From: Numida meleagris | Taxonomy: Eukaryota > Chordata > Aves > Galliformes > Numididae | Length of the DNA: 64,000 bases | NCBI RefSeq assembly: GCF_002078875.1 | Contig: NC_034420.1 | Span: forward strand, 6,261,814 to 6,325,813 | Direction of reading: 5' to 3' | Shown here: in pieces, positions 51,171 to 63,590 of the stretch | How the letters are laid out: each line of letters starts with the position of its first letter | Position numbering within the stretch: the first letter of the stretch is position 1 | Program-made: the position numbers and the translations under genes | Notes under the pieces: generated by a model | What the model saw: the letters and a program-made list of their open reading frames with translations, nothing else | The model's database searches: none | Told to the model about the DNA's origin: nothing

Positions 51171-52870
51171 AGTGTGAGGTTTCTGGTATGGTGGTGTATT
51201 TTGCTTCAAGGTGGCAGAACAGCAGTGTATGAATTAAAAGGTTGTATGGCTGAAACAAGTGAAAGAAATCTCCATCCTGATGCCAGTTATTCCTACCTTA
51301 GTGGCAATGTGGCTGTTTCCTATTGTGTGGTTCTAGAGGAGGAGAACCTATGCCAAGTGGTAAGAATGTAAATGTACTTGAAATATTATTTTTCTGTATT
51401 AGCAGTTTCACATGGGGGAGAAGGCTTTTCATTTTACATCTTTGAAAGACCATTCCTTAATTTCTGTATGAAACTGGAAATTATGATTATTTCGGTGCTT
51501 ACTCAAAGCAGTCTTTGTAGATATCTGCTGCTGCAGACCTGTGGTTTTTCCCCAGGAGCTTGTATGCTGTTGTTAGATCTAAGCTACTTTAGCTACATAC
51601 CCAACAATATGCCCAGGAGTAGAGTCCCTTATTGTTTAACTTCTGTCAGCCTCAAAGAATTTTGATTAAACTTCCAGAAGAATGCTACAGTGAAAGAAAA
51701 GAACAAATGCTTGCTGTGGTAGTAGCATTCAGAGGCATGCTTCATTCAAAGCACCCTGTAGATACATTTTAAAAAAAAAAAAGAAAAAAGGAGTAAATTG
51801 AACTTAGGACTTGTATGGTAACGCTTTTAATTTTTATTTTCTGATCAGGAAAATAATTAGAAATGCGGTTTCTGTCTGCTGCTATTGTTCACTTCATTTC
51901 TCCAGAAGGTGAGATTATTGGAAATACAGAATACAGCCTACTCAGCAAACCTGAGGCTAGGAAAGTCACTGACATTTTCTGGGTAGTTGAGAAATTACTT
52001 TTGACCTGCCTATCTGAGGAAGAATCCCTACCTGTTTACAATTTATTAATAAGGAGAGACAGATGACCATCTCATGTTGTTTTTGCTCTTTTGTTGTCTA
52101 CACCGAGTTTGTAAGATTTTTTTTACACAAATTGAAGACTTGGCTAAAATTTTGTTCTTGTCCTCAGAAATTGTTGTTTTAATTTCAAAATTCCATTTGT
52201 ACGAGTCTATAGATTCTGAATTTTGCTGTCTTTTTTCTGGATGTAATATCAAGTTTCAGGTTGCATTAAACCCACTGATGTTGAGGCATCTTGACCTACC
52301 AGATGTCTTCTGTGTTTATTCCAAACAGAATTTAAGAAAAGTTAGAAAGGAAGGAGTCAGGAAGAGTTTCCTTTGTTCTCTTGCTCCTTCCCCAGTCTCT
52401 CAGAGATGCTTTCCACACAAGAACTGTGTCTGGCTGGCCTTGGTTAACCCTAAAAATCTCCAATAAACAAGTATGTTCCCAAACTGATTTAGTTGCCCAA
52501 GTAAGTCGTGCTGAATGCATGTGACATGTTATGTCATCAAAAGTGAATTGCTCCTTAACAGGAATGTGTTGGCCTGCTAAAAGCACTAATTTTTCCACTC
52601 CCTGCTCACAGATAACTTTATGGCATTTTATATGAATTTTGAAGAAATAATCCAGTATCAACCACATGGAAGTACCAAGCTTAGCCCCTGGCGAGAAGAG
52701 GAAGAAGGGCACTTTGAAGTGCTTAATGGCCCCTGCGTGGGCTCCCATCAGAAAGGATGGGTTGTATAAGGATACAGCTGTTTTGCTCAGTGGATTTTTA
52801 TGGGCAAATTCAAACTATAGGGTTAAGACCAGATTAAGAATATGTTTAGTCTTATCAAAATGAGCCCCTG
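51171..52870 (+). other. Run of consecutive open plus-strand frames, not recognised
   Basis: Five plus-strand open frames lie almost end to end (51174-51371, 51372-51665, 51863-52066, 52074-52466, 52666-52863; 65 to 130 codons). None reads like a known protein. A 138-codon frame on the opposite strand (52332-52748) overlaps them. I see no CR1, mariner or retroviral motif. An A-run at 51771-51782 interrupts the series. Most likely chance. Confidence 0.2.
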
Positions 52871-54317
52871 AGGGGGAAAAAACAGTCACTTCCATTGATT
52901 GCCTGTCTTCATCAATCCTTAAAATATTCTTGGCTCTACTGTAGATTCTAACTTCAGCATAGTTTCCCTTCCCATGAAGGGAAACTCACTGGCAGAAACC
53001 CTTAGTGCTGCTTTGATTTCTGTTGCTAAAATTTTTCATCTTAGTTATATTTATGCAGTGTGAATGAACACACTAAATCTTACTTTCCAGAGAAAGTATG
53101 CAACAAATCAAAACTATATCAAGAATTTTGTTTTAATGTGTCATGATCTCAGTTCAAATATAGATATCAGTGAGTAAACAAAGGCAAAGATCTGTTACGT
53201 GGTACTCGTTGCTATTGGTCTATATATGAGATTCTAATTTCTTCAGTTAATATTTTCTAAAGTGAGCTAGAAAAAGATTTTACGGAGTTTGCAGGGAGGC
53301 TGTGCTCCTTGGAATGTCATTATGCCTTACGTTAACCATTTCTCACAGATCTGGTAGAATAACCCTCATGATTAACATATTTCCAATCACTGATCTACTT
53401 GTTTCTTTTTTGTTTTCATAGTTAAAGTGTTTTATAACCTCTAATATTTTATCCTTGCCTTTGAATAAAGTCATGGACCATCCAAAAATCACACACCTCA
53501 TTCATTTTTTAATATATTTTTTTATGCTGACATAGAGGACAAGCCTCCACTGCTTCTCAGTAACAGTCCATTATTGTTAGATTTTATTTTTTTAACTGGA
53601 TATTGCCTTAGACCTCTCTGTCCTTCAACTCCTACTTCAGATGTCTCATCTAATTCCGTAGCCATCTACACAGAATGCCAACAAACACTTGGCAATTTTC
53701 AGTGGCTAAGTCCCTCGTAATCCTTCCTGTGTCATCTTAAATTATTTGAGCTGCTGCTTAGCGTTATGTCATCAGCAGTTTTGTACCTCTTTTCATTGAT
53801 TCTATCAGCTAAATTGTTTCTATAGAGAGCATCAGGACACAGAATAGACTGAAAAACTGACCAGCTTAAGAGTGTTATCTAAACACTTGTCCCTAAAGAG
53901 TTACATGGAGGTTTTATAATGTCTTTGGCACAGATTAACTGAAAATCTTAGTAGTGTTTCCAACCAAATGTTTTGAAGGGCAGAAGCAACTCAAGCACCC
54001 TTTGGAAATTCATTGCTGTGGCACAGCAGTGATTGGACAATGGGGTCAGTGTTGCAACATGCCTGTAATATGCAGCAAGGTGACTGCTGTCACCTCTAGA
54101 TTAATGTGTCTGAAAAACTGTGTGGTGTGAACAGTGTTCAGTGTGGCATTCTTCTTTCTGTTTGAAGTTTCCATGGGAAATGATCTTGATTTTTCACAAA
54201 TAATGAGATCATTTTAAGTGCTCAAAGAAATATGTGTGATGTACTGTCCAACAATGCAACTTCTAAACAACTGTGGGTTTTTTTGCCAATTTAAGTTGCA
54301 CCAGAGGGTTTTCTTCC
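52871..54317. other. Non-coding DNA, no recognised gene or element
   Basis: Unique AT-rich DNA; nothing recognised. Confidence 0.5.
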
Positions 54318-54318
54318 T

Positions 54319-54360
54319 CTTTTTTTTTTATTTTATTTTATTTTATTTTATTTTATTTTA
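54319..54360. repeat. (TTTTA)n microsatellite
   Basis: A T-run followed by seven uninterrupted TTTTA units. Such perfect arrays usually vary in length between individuals. Confidence 0.95.
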
Positions 54361-57300
54361 GGAATAGCTAGCACAAACACTGAAATGTAACAGTAAGTTT
54401 CACATAAAGGAAGACTGACACCAATACTGACTCCCTCACAGCCTTTCTCTCCCCAAATGAAACTAAAGAGTTGTGTGTGATGTTTTTAGGAATTTGACAT
54501 TTCCAAAATATTTCCTTTGGGATTAGCCTGAGAAAATCTCCATGGTAAGCTCTTGGGCTGTGGGGGCTGCAGCAGCCAGCTTGATGGGCTGCCACGGAGT
54601 CTGGAACACATCCCACAGCCTCCTTGTCAGGCAAGCTGCCACAGAGCAGAACTTAATCTATTGCTTTAAAGAGTGGTGATATTGGAGATGAATTTGAGGT
54701 ATAAAAATAGTACAAGGGCATCCTCTTAATATCAGATAATCTATAATAGACTGTAGCTGTTCACATTTCACCTACTTTTTTTTTTTTTAAACAATGTGCT
54801 AGGAATTATCTGTGTTTGGATACCCTTCTCACCAGATGCCCTTTGAAATGCTTGTGGTTAGCTGTTACCTATTAGTCTAGAAGTAATTTATATCACCTCC
54901 TCCTCATCTTCTACTTTGAAGCTTTTTCCTGCAATTCATAATCAGGGCAAGAAGAATTTATTCCTTATTTTTATTAAATATAGCAACAGAACTAACCAAC
55001 AACAAACTACATTTCCAAAGATCAGAACTATGGAGACTACAATCCATGAAATTACAATTTTATGAAGGAAAAAACTGAAATAATGGGACATTTCTGAGGG
55101 TCTCAGCTAATTCCTGTTTTTCAAGTACAGCATAAAAGCTTATTACAGCTTATAAATTTACTGAATGCATCTATGAAAGACAGCACAATTGAATGGGAAA
55201 ATATTTAAATTAGTCTTTCTGGAAGATGATTTATTGGAAATCAGTGATATTTTTTTCCAGAGTCTCTGAGTTAATTATTAGTGTTCATAGGCAAGTCTGG
55301 CTTAATATGGTGCCAATCTGTGGGCTTTTTTGTTTGTTTTTTTTTCTTTTGTTTACCATACAGATTGTCAAACAAAAGGCAAAACTACAGTCTTTCCCCT
55401 TTTTAGAGTGACTAGGCCACTTTATCCTTTCTCATTTACTGTTGACTCCAGTAGACTTAGACAAGATTACATCTGGGAAGTAATAAGAATTTCCAAGAAA
55501 CACCATAGTTAAGTGTTCCATGGTTCATTCATACCTTGACCTTTAGGTTGCAACAGTCAATAAGGAGGCAAATTACGGTCAATGATCTCAGGTCATTTTC
55601 CACTATAAGAAATTACTTTCATACTCTGGTTTTCCCTAAGTATGTTTTATTGACTTTCTCAATCAAACACCTTTTAACGTAGGCCAAGGGAAATAGCTTT
55701 TCGCTTCAAAGTAGCTGTATTAGTGTTAAGAGTTAACTGCCCGGTTCTGAAACAGCAACAGAATGAAAGAAAAGACTGCTCAGCATTCATGTGTTCAAAC
55801 TTTCAAGATGATATAATTCAGTTGAAGACTTTTGATTGTTTCAAATTGAGAGTTTGTTTATTAGTATGACAGTTCACGCTAAGCTAAGATTTAGCGCTTT
55901 TGTTCTTATCTTTTTTTCCCTCCTAAATACTCACATGAAAGCCTAAGGAGTTTTAAAACTGTTCTAGTTCCTACTAAGGTGTGGGAACCTGACATCAGTA
56001 GCCAAAGGGGAGCAATTTTCTTAATAAAAAAATAAATCCTTTCCAGCTTTCAGCAAAAAGTGAAGTCTTAATATTGTCATTTAGCATCACTAATCCGAAT
56101 CCCTGTCTCTTAAACAGCTCTCAGCTGCCAGTACTGGTTTCTTCAGTAGATGAACTCTCTTGAAAAACAAGAAAGAAGTGCAAGGGAAAGATTTCCTTCG
56201 AAGTTTTTCCTTTTTTTCCTTCGCATATTTCCTTTGAAGTTCTTCCCATTTCTTTTTTCAACTAATTAAGTAATTAATTTGTATTTCTATTTATTCTTTC
56301 TTCTAAACTCATTTTTATGGTTGTTTTCACTGCTGGTTCAAGAGACACCTTACTTCTTGTTCATCCTGCTACATACAATTCAAACATACATATGTCGGGA
56401 AGATTCTTCAGACAGAATTTCTATGTGTCGTCTGTGGTTATTGTAATAGATAGTATAATTAACAGCATTGGTCAAGAAAGCAAAACTGTTGTTATTGAGG
56501 ACCCATGTACAGCTAATGCATGTCTGAGTAGCTCACCTTGACCTGGCTTTCAAATGTGTCATGAACTGGATATTAGCAGAAGTGTGTATTCCTTGAGAGT
56601 TGTTTTCCAAGTTAATTTCCTGCAAAAGACATGTTGTTTGTACACTCTAAGAGAACTCTGCAATGCGCATCTAAGTGTGTTAAGTTGCAATATCTAGAAG
56701 TGTTGGTTGTGAAATTGCATTCCTGAGCCAAACTAAAATATTAATGTGGATGTATCAGTTGATTGGGTGTTTGTGTTTCTGAGATCGTTGTTTGTTTTTT
56801 TTCTGAAAAGATTAAACTTTTTGCTAACATTTCTGTTATCTGCACGTTGTTTTGGTGACATGACAACTATACGGCTTTATCCTAGATGATGATACTCCCT
56901 GCTATTGGATGTAAATGTCATGGTTCAAATTATCCTGTTGACTTGTTTTGTTTGCCAAAATTCAATTCACTGCCTACAGTCTGATGTGTTTCTTCACTCA
57001 CTGGATGGTAACACATTTAGATGTGAGACGCTGCATCAGGCAGTCTTCTTTATTTTTCTTTTGTGGTTCTTGAATTTTATTCTCCCACGCCAGCTTAATT
57101 CTGAAGTACATACCTTAAGAAGTTGTTGGTTTGTTTTATTAGATCAAATACAGTTTTCAAAAAGTTCATGGAAGTCTGTGATTCTTTTAATTAGTGTTGG
57201 TAGGACTTAGAACCTCAGACTGTGGGTCACCAACAGTTTCCGTTTGAGAAAAGTTACATATACAGTGTCTGCAACCTTACCTATGTCCTAATCACCTTGC

Positions 57301-60300
57301 TAAATATATCCCTGTGTCAATTAATAGTATATCATTCACTTAACGTGACTAGAGATAGCAAAATGATGTGACAAATTGGTTGCTTTTCCTGTATAGTATC
57401 ATTTTTCTTGTTTCTTATCTCTTTTGGTAGTATTTTGTACATCAAATTCTAGACAGCTCTCTGAAAAGTAACTGATCTGAGTTTCTTCCAATTTCAGAAA
57501 CAACAAGAACAATGTCATGCAGTTTACAGGAAATCTTTCCAGTCTGTAAATACTTTGATTTGGAGTTAGACAGTTTTTATGCTGAGATTAATGATCCCTC
57601 ACATAGAATCCCATCATAAATACAGTTGCATCTCCTTTCCAACTGACCTGTCAGCCAAGCATTGCTGCTGAATAACTGTCAGTTTCTAGTTGTCCTGTCT
57701 GTTTCCTATTCATGAAATAATTTTGCGGACCACTGGTTTGCCTCCTTTCTTTTACTTGCTGTTTATCATCTTTTGAGAAACAGTTAATCAAAAATGTAAT
57801 TTCCCTGCTCTAGGGTATTTTGTTTTGTAGTACTAAAACCATACAGAGAAATGTTGACCATGCAGTAATTATTTATTTTATTAAGGAATTAATATTGGCT
57901 AGAGTGAGCATATTTCATTCTAGCTCAGTACATTTCATAGGTTACCCGAGTGTGCTCACACCATGTCTGGCTACGCCTCTAACAGCCTGCAGCCTACTGT
58001 ATCAACCAACTGGACCAGTAAAGGAAGTGGAATAATAAGGAATTTGGATTTCATTCTGCCCATCATACTGTTTTTTTGACAATGGCTATGTCACTTAATT
58101 TCTTGTGTTGTTGGTTGTAACCAATAGTTTTGTTTTAATAGAGAACTATTTAATAGAGACTAATAGGGTCCACCTTATTATGAGTAGATATCACTAATAC
58201 ATGGGTCTATATGTTTGCTTAATTGAAGTACATAACTCATGAACTCTTATTATTAAGGCTGCATGGGTTGTCCTTAGTTACATTAATTAGCTTTTGAAAT
58301 ACTCTCTACAAGCTCATCTTTCTTTTCAAAATGTGTTTAGCCATACAGCTTGAAATTCCTGGGGCACTGTTGTGTTTGTTTGTTTTTGTAGTGGACATGA
58401 CAAATCAAGTATCTTTTTTTTTTCCTAATTATTTTTTCCTGTTCCAGAGTTTGCGACTGAAATAAGTGGTGTGTATTAATTCTTAGATCATTGTTCTTCA
58501 GCTTCCCATGAGTGTTTCCATTCTGGGCTACTTGGTTGTTTTCTAAGGAGTACTTTCACAACTCTCCAAACTGTAAACAAGTATTTGAAATAGGTTAGTA
58601 CAGACTGTGAATATAGTTAAAGGAATTATATAGGCACTTGGTTATTCCTTTAAAAGATACGTATGATTTAGGCATGTGATGGAAAATCAAGGTAGATGAA
58701 TGATTTGTGGATTTTGTCTATTGCATAAGGAATAGAGCTCAGAGAATAAAATTTATGTAAGTGCTCACTTGCACTTAAAACTTTCTGTGGCGTGGAGACA
58801 CCAGGCAAGAGGCACCGAAATGAACAGACAATGCTGTGGTACTCAGCCATAACTAGGAGCACTTGCAAACAAGCAGTTGATGTGGGAGTTTTTTCATTTA
58901 TATAATAGGCCAGAATTTCCCTTTCACTTTGTAACGCAACAGCTGCGCTTGAGCTTTACATGGGCAGTAAAATAAATCTGCTATTCTTATGCTAGCTCTT
59001 TTCTCAAACCCACAAATACAAGGGATTTCAAACAAGTGTTTCTAGGTAAGTAATCAGCTACCACAAAGAAAACATTTGCTCTTTTGTTTCTTAAACTCCT
59101 ATAGGTTATGCAAATGTATAATACGTTTTGCTGCCTATATCTCTATGCCAAGTGCAGTCTGCCATGAGCATTACAGTTGAATTATAAAACACTGAAAAAT
59201 GGAGCGTTAACAAGTGTTACCTTGTGGCAAGATAACATTTACTTCACAATGCAAATGGCTATCAGGGTAATATTTCATATTTACGATAGTATTCATTTTG
59301 TTAATGTACCCAATTGTCCATTCTGAAATTATGGGGAAAATCAATCTCAGCGTGCACTAACAGATTGATGCCAGAAGATGAGGGCCAGAGACAGTAATTT
59401 TGATGCCTGCCTATCTTTTTAATCCATCTGAGATGTGAACTGGGACAAAGGTATAAAAAGAGGTGGTAGAAAAAAAGATGTTTCTCAGTACTTTCAGCTG
59501 TCAAGCCTGATCCTTTTTAGTGAGCTGGAGCAAAGACAGTGTTATAGGGTGTGAGTAAAGGAGGCAGAAGTTGTAGCTAAGGTGACGGAGCTTTGACTTG
59601 TATTGCACTACTGTCAACTGATTCATTATTTGTTCTAGCACTTTGCTGCAAGTCCTCAGATGACTATGATGTCCATGGAAGACCAAGAAAAAGATGTTGT
59701 TTTCCTAGGTTGGCGATTGAAAATTGTGTTCCCTTTCCAAAGGAACATTCATCTGGTGTCATGTCAGAAGATCTGAAAGGGATTCGTGTATTGTGTATGA
59801 GGACTTAGTGGCTGCTAAATCCTTCTCTGAAGGTCAGTATGGATAATCTTGATGGGGAGGGAGGAAAAACTGATTTAGCACCAGTACAGATCTACTATGT
59901 TGCCTGTAGCAACTAAATTAACCACTTTCTGTGGTTAACAACATAATTATTGTACTAATGATTTTTTTTTTCCCAGAATTAGGAAATAATTTTGATCCCA
60001 AATGGCTGTAGATAATGCTCTTTAAAATTTTAAGCTTTTACTCTGAGAATTTGGTTGCTGTAAGTTACTGAAACTTTATGGAATAAGAGCAGAAAAGTAA
60101 CTGAGTACATTTCTGTGAAAATACATATATAGATGGAAATTAGCTACTATTTTTGTGGTCTGTTGTTGTATTCTCAAACTATTTTTCCTTCCTTTAAAAA
60201 AAAAATACATATATATATAAAGGTATCTTAAGAAAGCAGATGCATCATTTGCTGATGGCAGTATGCTTTTATGATTTGTAAAATACCTATTCATGTGGAA

Positions 60301-63150
60301 TTTTAAAAAACAACTTCTACTTTCCTGTGAGATATTAGTACTCACCGATAGCAACTTTTCAGCAGTTTATTTTTATTTCAATTAACAAATAATATACTTC
60401 CCAGCAAAAAAAAAACCCCATAACCCTGAAAAACAAAATTGAAAACAAAAATCTTCAAAAATATACACCTGAGTATTAGGTAACTATGTTAGACATAAGA
60501 AAGCTATCTAACTTCAAGATACCTGTGGTATTTTGCCGCTTTATGTTGCATTGGAGGGTTCTCTCCCACATGTTGCTTTGTCATTTTTCGAGAAGAATAG
60601 CCTGTCTCTTGAACATATATTTAGAAAAACCTTGAGAGTGATTTTTTTTTTATATATATTTTGGTTTCTTATATTCTTGACTATTTTTGGCTGGTGTTCA
60701 TTTAACTGCAAGAATATTCAGAAGTAACGTGGCTGGAAGAGGAATATAAAACTACATTTTGTACTAAGTATTTCTTTGGACTCATCTTTTGGGTTGGAAA
60801 TGAGGTGATTCTTCTTTAACTTTTGTTTGTCCTCCAAACAAATTAAAACTTTCAATAAGTTTTTGTGAGTATATATATAAAAATTGATAGAATACTTCAG
60901 ACTGTAGGAAAGGATTGAATGGACTCCTCTTGCAGATGTCTGTAATGTCTTAAACAGGGAGAGTAGAGCAAATAGTTTACATCCTGGAACAAAAGAGGGG
61001 TGCAGGGATATGGAATCGTTGGAGTTGGTACCCAGAGCATTCAACCCACTCACTCTGCTCCTCCTACTTGATAACTCTTTATTTTGTGGCACAAATGGGA
61101 AAAAAAATGAACTCCTCCTTTGTATTGCTTCTTTCAGGATGACATTTGATTTGTGCATTCATTTCCTGTTAGCTGCTAGATAACTAATGAGTAAATTCTC
61201 TTGGTAGATGTAAACTACTATGCTATTATATAGTTCAATTACTCAGTGACTGAAAAATTCTGGCAGGAAAGTCATTTCATTACTGTAAGCTTGGAAGAAA
61301 TTAAATGAGATGCTGGCTTTCACTGAAATGTGTGAAATATGCATGTGCATATTGAATTTCGTAAGTATGAAAGTTTAAACAGGTCAAATGGCAGTAGCGT
61401 GACTTGATGTTTGTTTCAGTGGTCTTCAATTATATTCATGTATGACATTGAGTTTGTGATAGACGGTCATACACAGTTAAACATAAAGTTCAGGATTATA
61501 TGCTTGTAGAGGGTGAAAGGCTTTTGTTAATCTTCTGTTCCGTCAGTGCTGTCTTGCTTTGGACACTGGGATTATTACAATTCTTTTTAATATCAGTAAA
61601 ACACTTTGATCTCCTCCTGTTTGTACTATCACGCTGGCTAATTTTATTTAATTTCTGACACATTTCTTGGAGATATTTGCCAAACGTTTATCTCCTGCTT
61701 ATAGCACTTTCACTGACCTGCCTCGTTTAGATTTAGAGGCCCCTGCTGAGAAGGGCAGTGTGACTGTTAAATTGCCAGTGTCAGAATGTCTCGGTCAAGA
61801 CTCCAGGCTGCTCTCTGTGCTCAACAGCTATGCAGAAGGGTTACAGTAAAAAAGAAAATCAAAAACCCAAATCATGTACTGTATGCATTACAGTTAACAG
61901 CTATTTCTTAAAGAGTCTGTGGTCTAGAGTGGTAGAGCATGAACAGCTGGCTGGTATCTCCAATTTAGTAGCGATGAAGGCAAGGAACGATCAGGTTTTT
62001 TCGACCAGTATATAGTTCGAAGCAGCCAGCTGTGACCAGTATTTAATTGATCCGTTTATCCAAAGCATCTCCTAGTGTAGCACTTTATGAAATTACATGG
62101 AATTCCACTCTGGGGAAATCAAATTGAATTTTACGTGCCTTACAATATACGGATAGCATAGTGTATTTGTGTGCTGATGGTGTGAGAGACAGAAAATAGG
62201 CGCTAACAGAAGGTCATGCAGCTGCCAGCCATACCTGTAGGAGATGATCCTTTATCAGACAATTGCTATTTTATCTTCTGACTAGGTAATGATTTAAATG
62301 TTCTCAAGAGTTTTTTTCTCCAAGTGAGCAAGAAAGTAAATGATGAGTGAAATACAGATGTTCGAATATATATGGCTCATTAATTAGGTGTACAGTAACA
62401 GCTTTCAATGGGTCTCAAATATGCAAATAACAATTTAAATGAGGACCGTGTTTTAGAACAGTTTCCTGTTCTTTGTACGTGACAGTTTTCTGTTCTAGAT
62501 CATTTAATTCAGTAATCAGATCTGCATTTTTAAAAACCTCTGTTCTTCTCACTTCTGAGCAGCTTGCCTGATTTTTTTTTTCCCATATTAATTATTTAAT
62601 AAGCTCTTCTGAAAATGTAACATTGCTCTTTGACTCCAAATGAATTGATCCCCATTTTATTCCAAGTTTTAATTAGAAGACGCTCTGTGAATTTTGACAA
62701 GAAAATTTGAGTCGGCATGTGAGCTGGTGGAAGGGAAAAAAAGGATTAAATGAGGAAGTCAGAGTAATCTCATTAATTTTCTCATTGTCTTGAAAGCTGA
62801 AACACTGACTAGATTTAAGTTGTCTGAACTGGGCCATAAAGTACCCAACCAGATTACATGAGTCAAAGTGTGTTATCAGGAGTAGAGAGGGCTGCATGTT
62901 TCTGAGCATGTCTAGCGTGTTAGCTGTGTAACAGGTACTCTCTGGTTCCTCTCCAAAGGGAGAAAGAAGGAAAACAGAAGCATGCTCTACCAGGATTGCA
63001 CATAGCTGGTATCTCATCGTAGCACTGACATTCAAACAATTTAATAATGGTGTTATCAGTAGTATCAATGCCTCTCCAGTCGCTGTATCCTCAGTAGGAT
63101 GCAATGCATCTATTACTTCGGCTATGTCTCTGCATGGGATATACATACAT
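54361..63150. other. Non-coding DNA, no recognised gene or element
   Basis: About 8.8 kb of AT-rich DNA. Noted inside: an imperfect 20-bp direct repeat (56191-56210 and 56227-56246, 18 of 20 identical); (TA)n tracts near 60208-60220 and 60650-60659; an octamer-like palindrome at 61336-61353; and homeobox/octamer-like sites at 62375-62440. The longest open frame of the window (62673-63146, minus, 157 codons) ends at the third mariner element and is not recognised. Confidence 0.45.
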
Positions 63151-63568
63151 CGCTCTGAAAGTAATGCCTCCTTTGTAATTCAATTGGAAACGGAGCTCCT
63201 AGGCATGAAAACTACAATAGATACAAAAAGCACGATAGAACTGTTTGATAGAGCAAATTCTCACTACAAAATGCAATGTTTCAACATAGTCACCACCATT
63301 AGCTAATTTGTGTGGATGAGCTGATCTAGATTCTCTTCATTAAGTGGTGTGACTGTCACAGCTGTGCATGGCTGTCCAGAACGTGTCTTGTCTTTCACAT
63401 TGCTGTCACCACTGCTGAAATGCACCACCTACCACCTCACTGTGCTCACATCCACTGTTTGGTCTCTGTAAATGTTCAGCATCAATGAATGTCAGTGCAC
63501 AATCACACTATTCATCTTGTTCATTGCTGGCAAAAATACATAGTGAATGGTGGTATAAAAAAAAGTGT
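63151..63568 (-). mobile_element. Rearranged mariner element (Galluhop-like), copy 3
   Basis: The left edge CGCTCTGAAAGTAATGCCTC is the terminal inverted repeat, but the body reads on the minus strand. From right to left it shows the transposase DNA-binding region (matching copies 1 and 2 near 63400-63495), a linker with SGQPCTAVT and NEENLDQLIH, then a jump to the C-terminus (ANGGDYVETL) near 63300. The catalytic domain is deleted at a different point from copies 1 and 2. From about 63511 the orientation flips: CTTGTTCATTGCTGGCAAAA and AATGGTGGT are plus-strand C-terminal sequence, so this segment is present in inverted orientation. The N-terminal start and the second end are missing, and an A-run follows. 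Confidence 0.88.
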
Positions 63569-63590
63569 AAAAAAAAAAAAAAAAAAAAAA
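63569..63590. repeat. Poly(A) run of 22
   Basis: An uninterrupted A-run directly follows the flipped mariner segment; a second A-run of 12 lies at about 63671-63682. Confidence 0.95.

Noticed and set aside
60718..61158. 146-codon minus-strand open frame
   Set aside because: Composition is dominated by Ser, Leu, Lys and Phe as expected of AT-rich noise; no domain seen.
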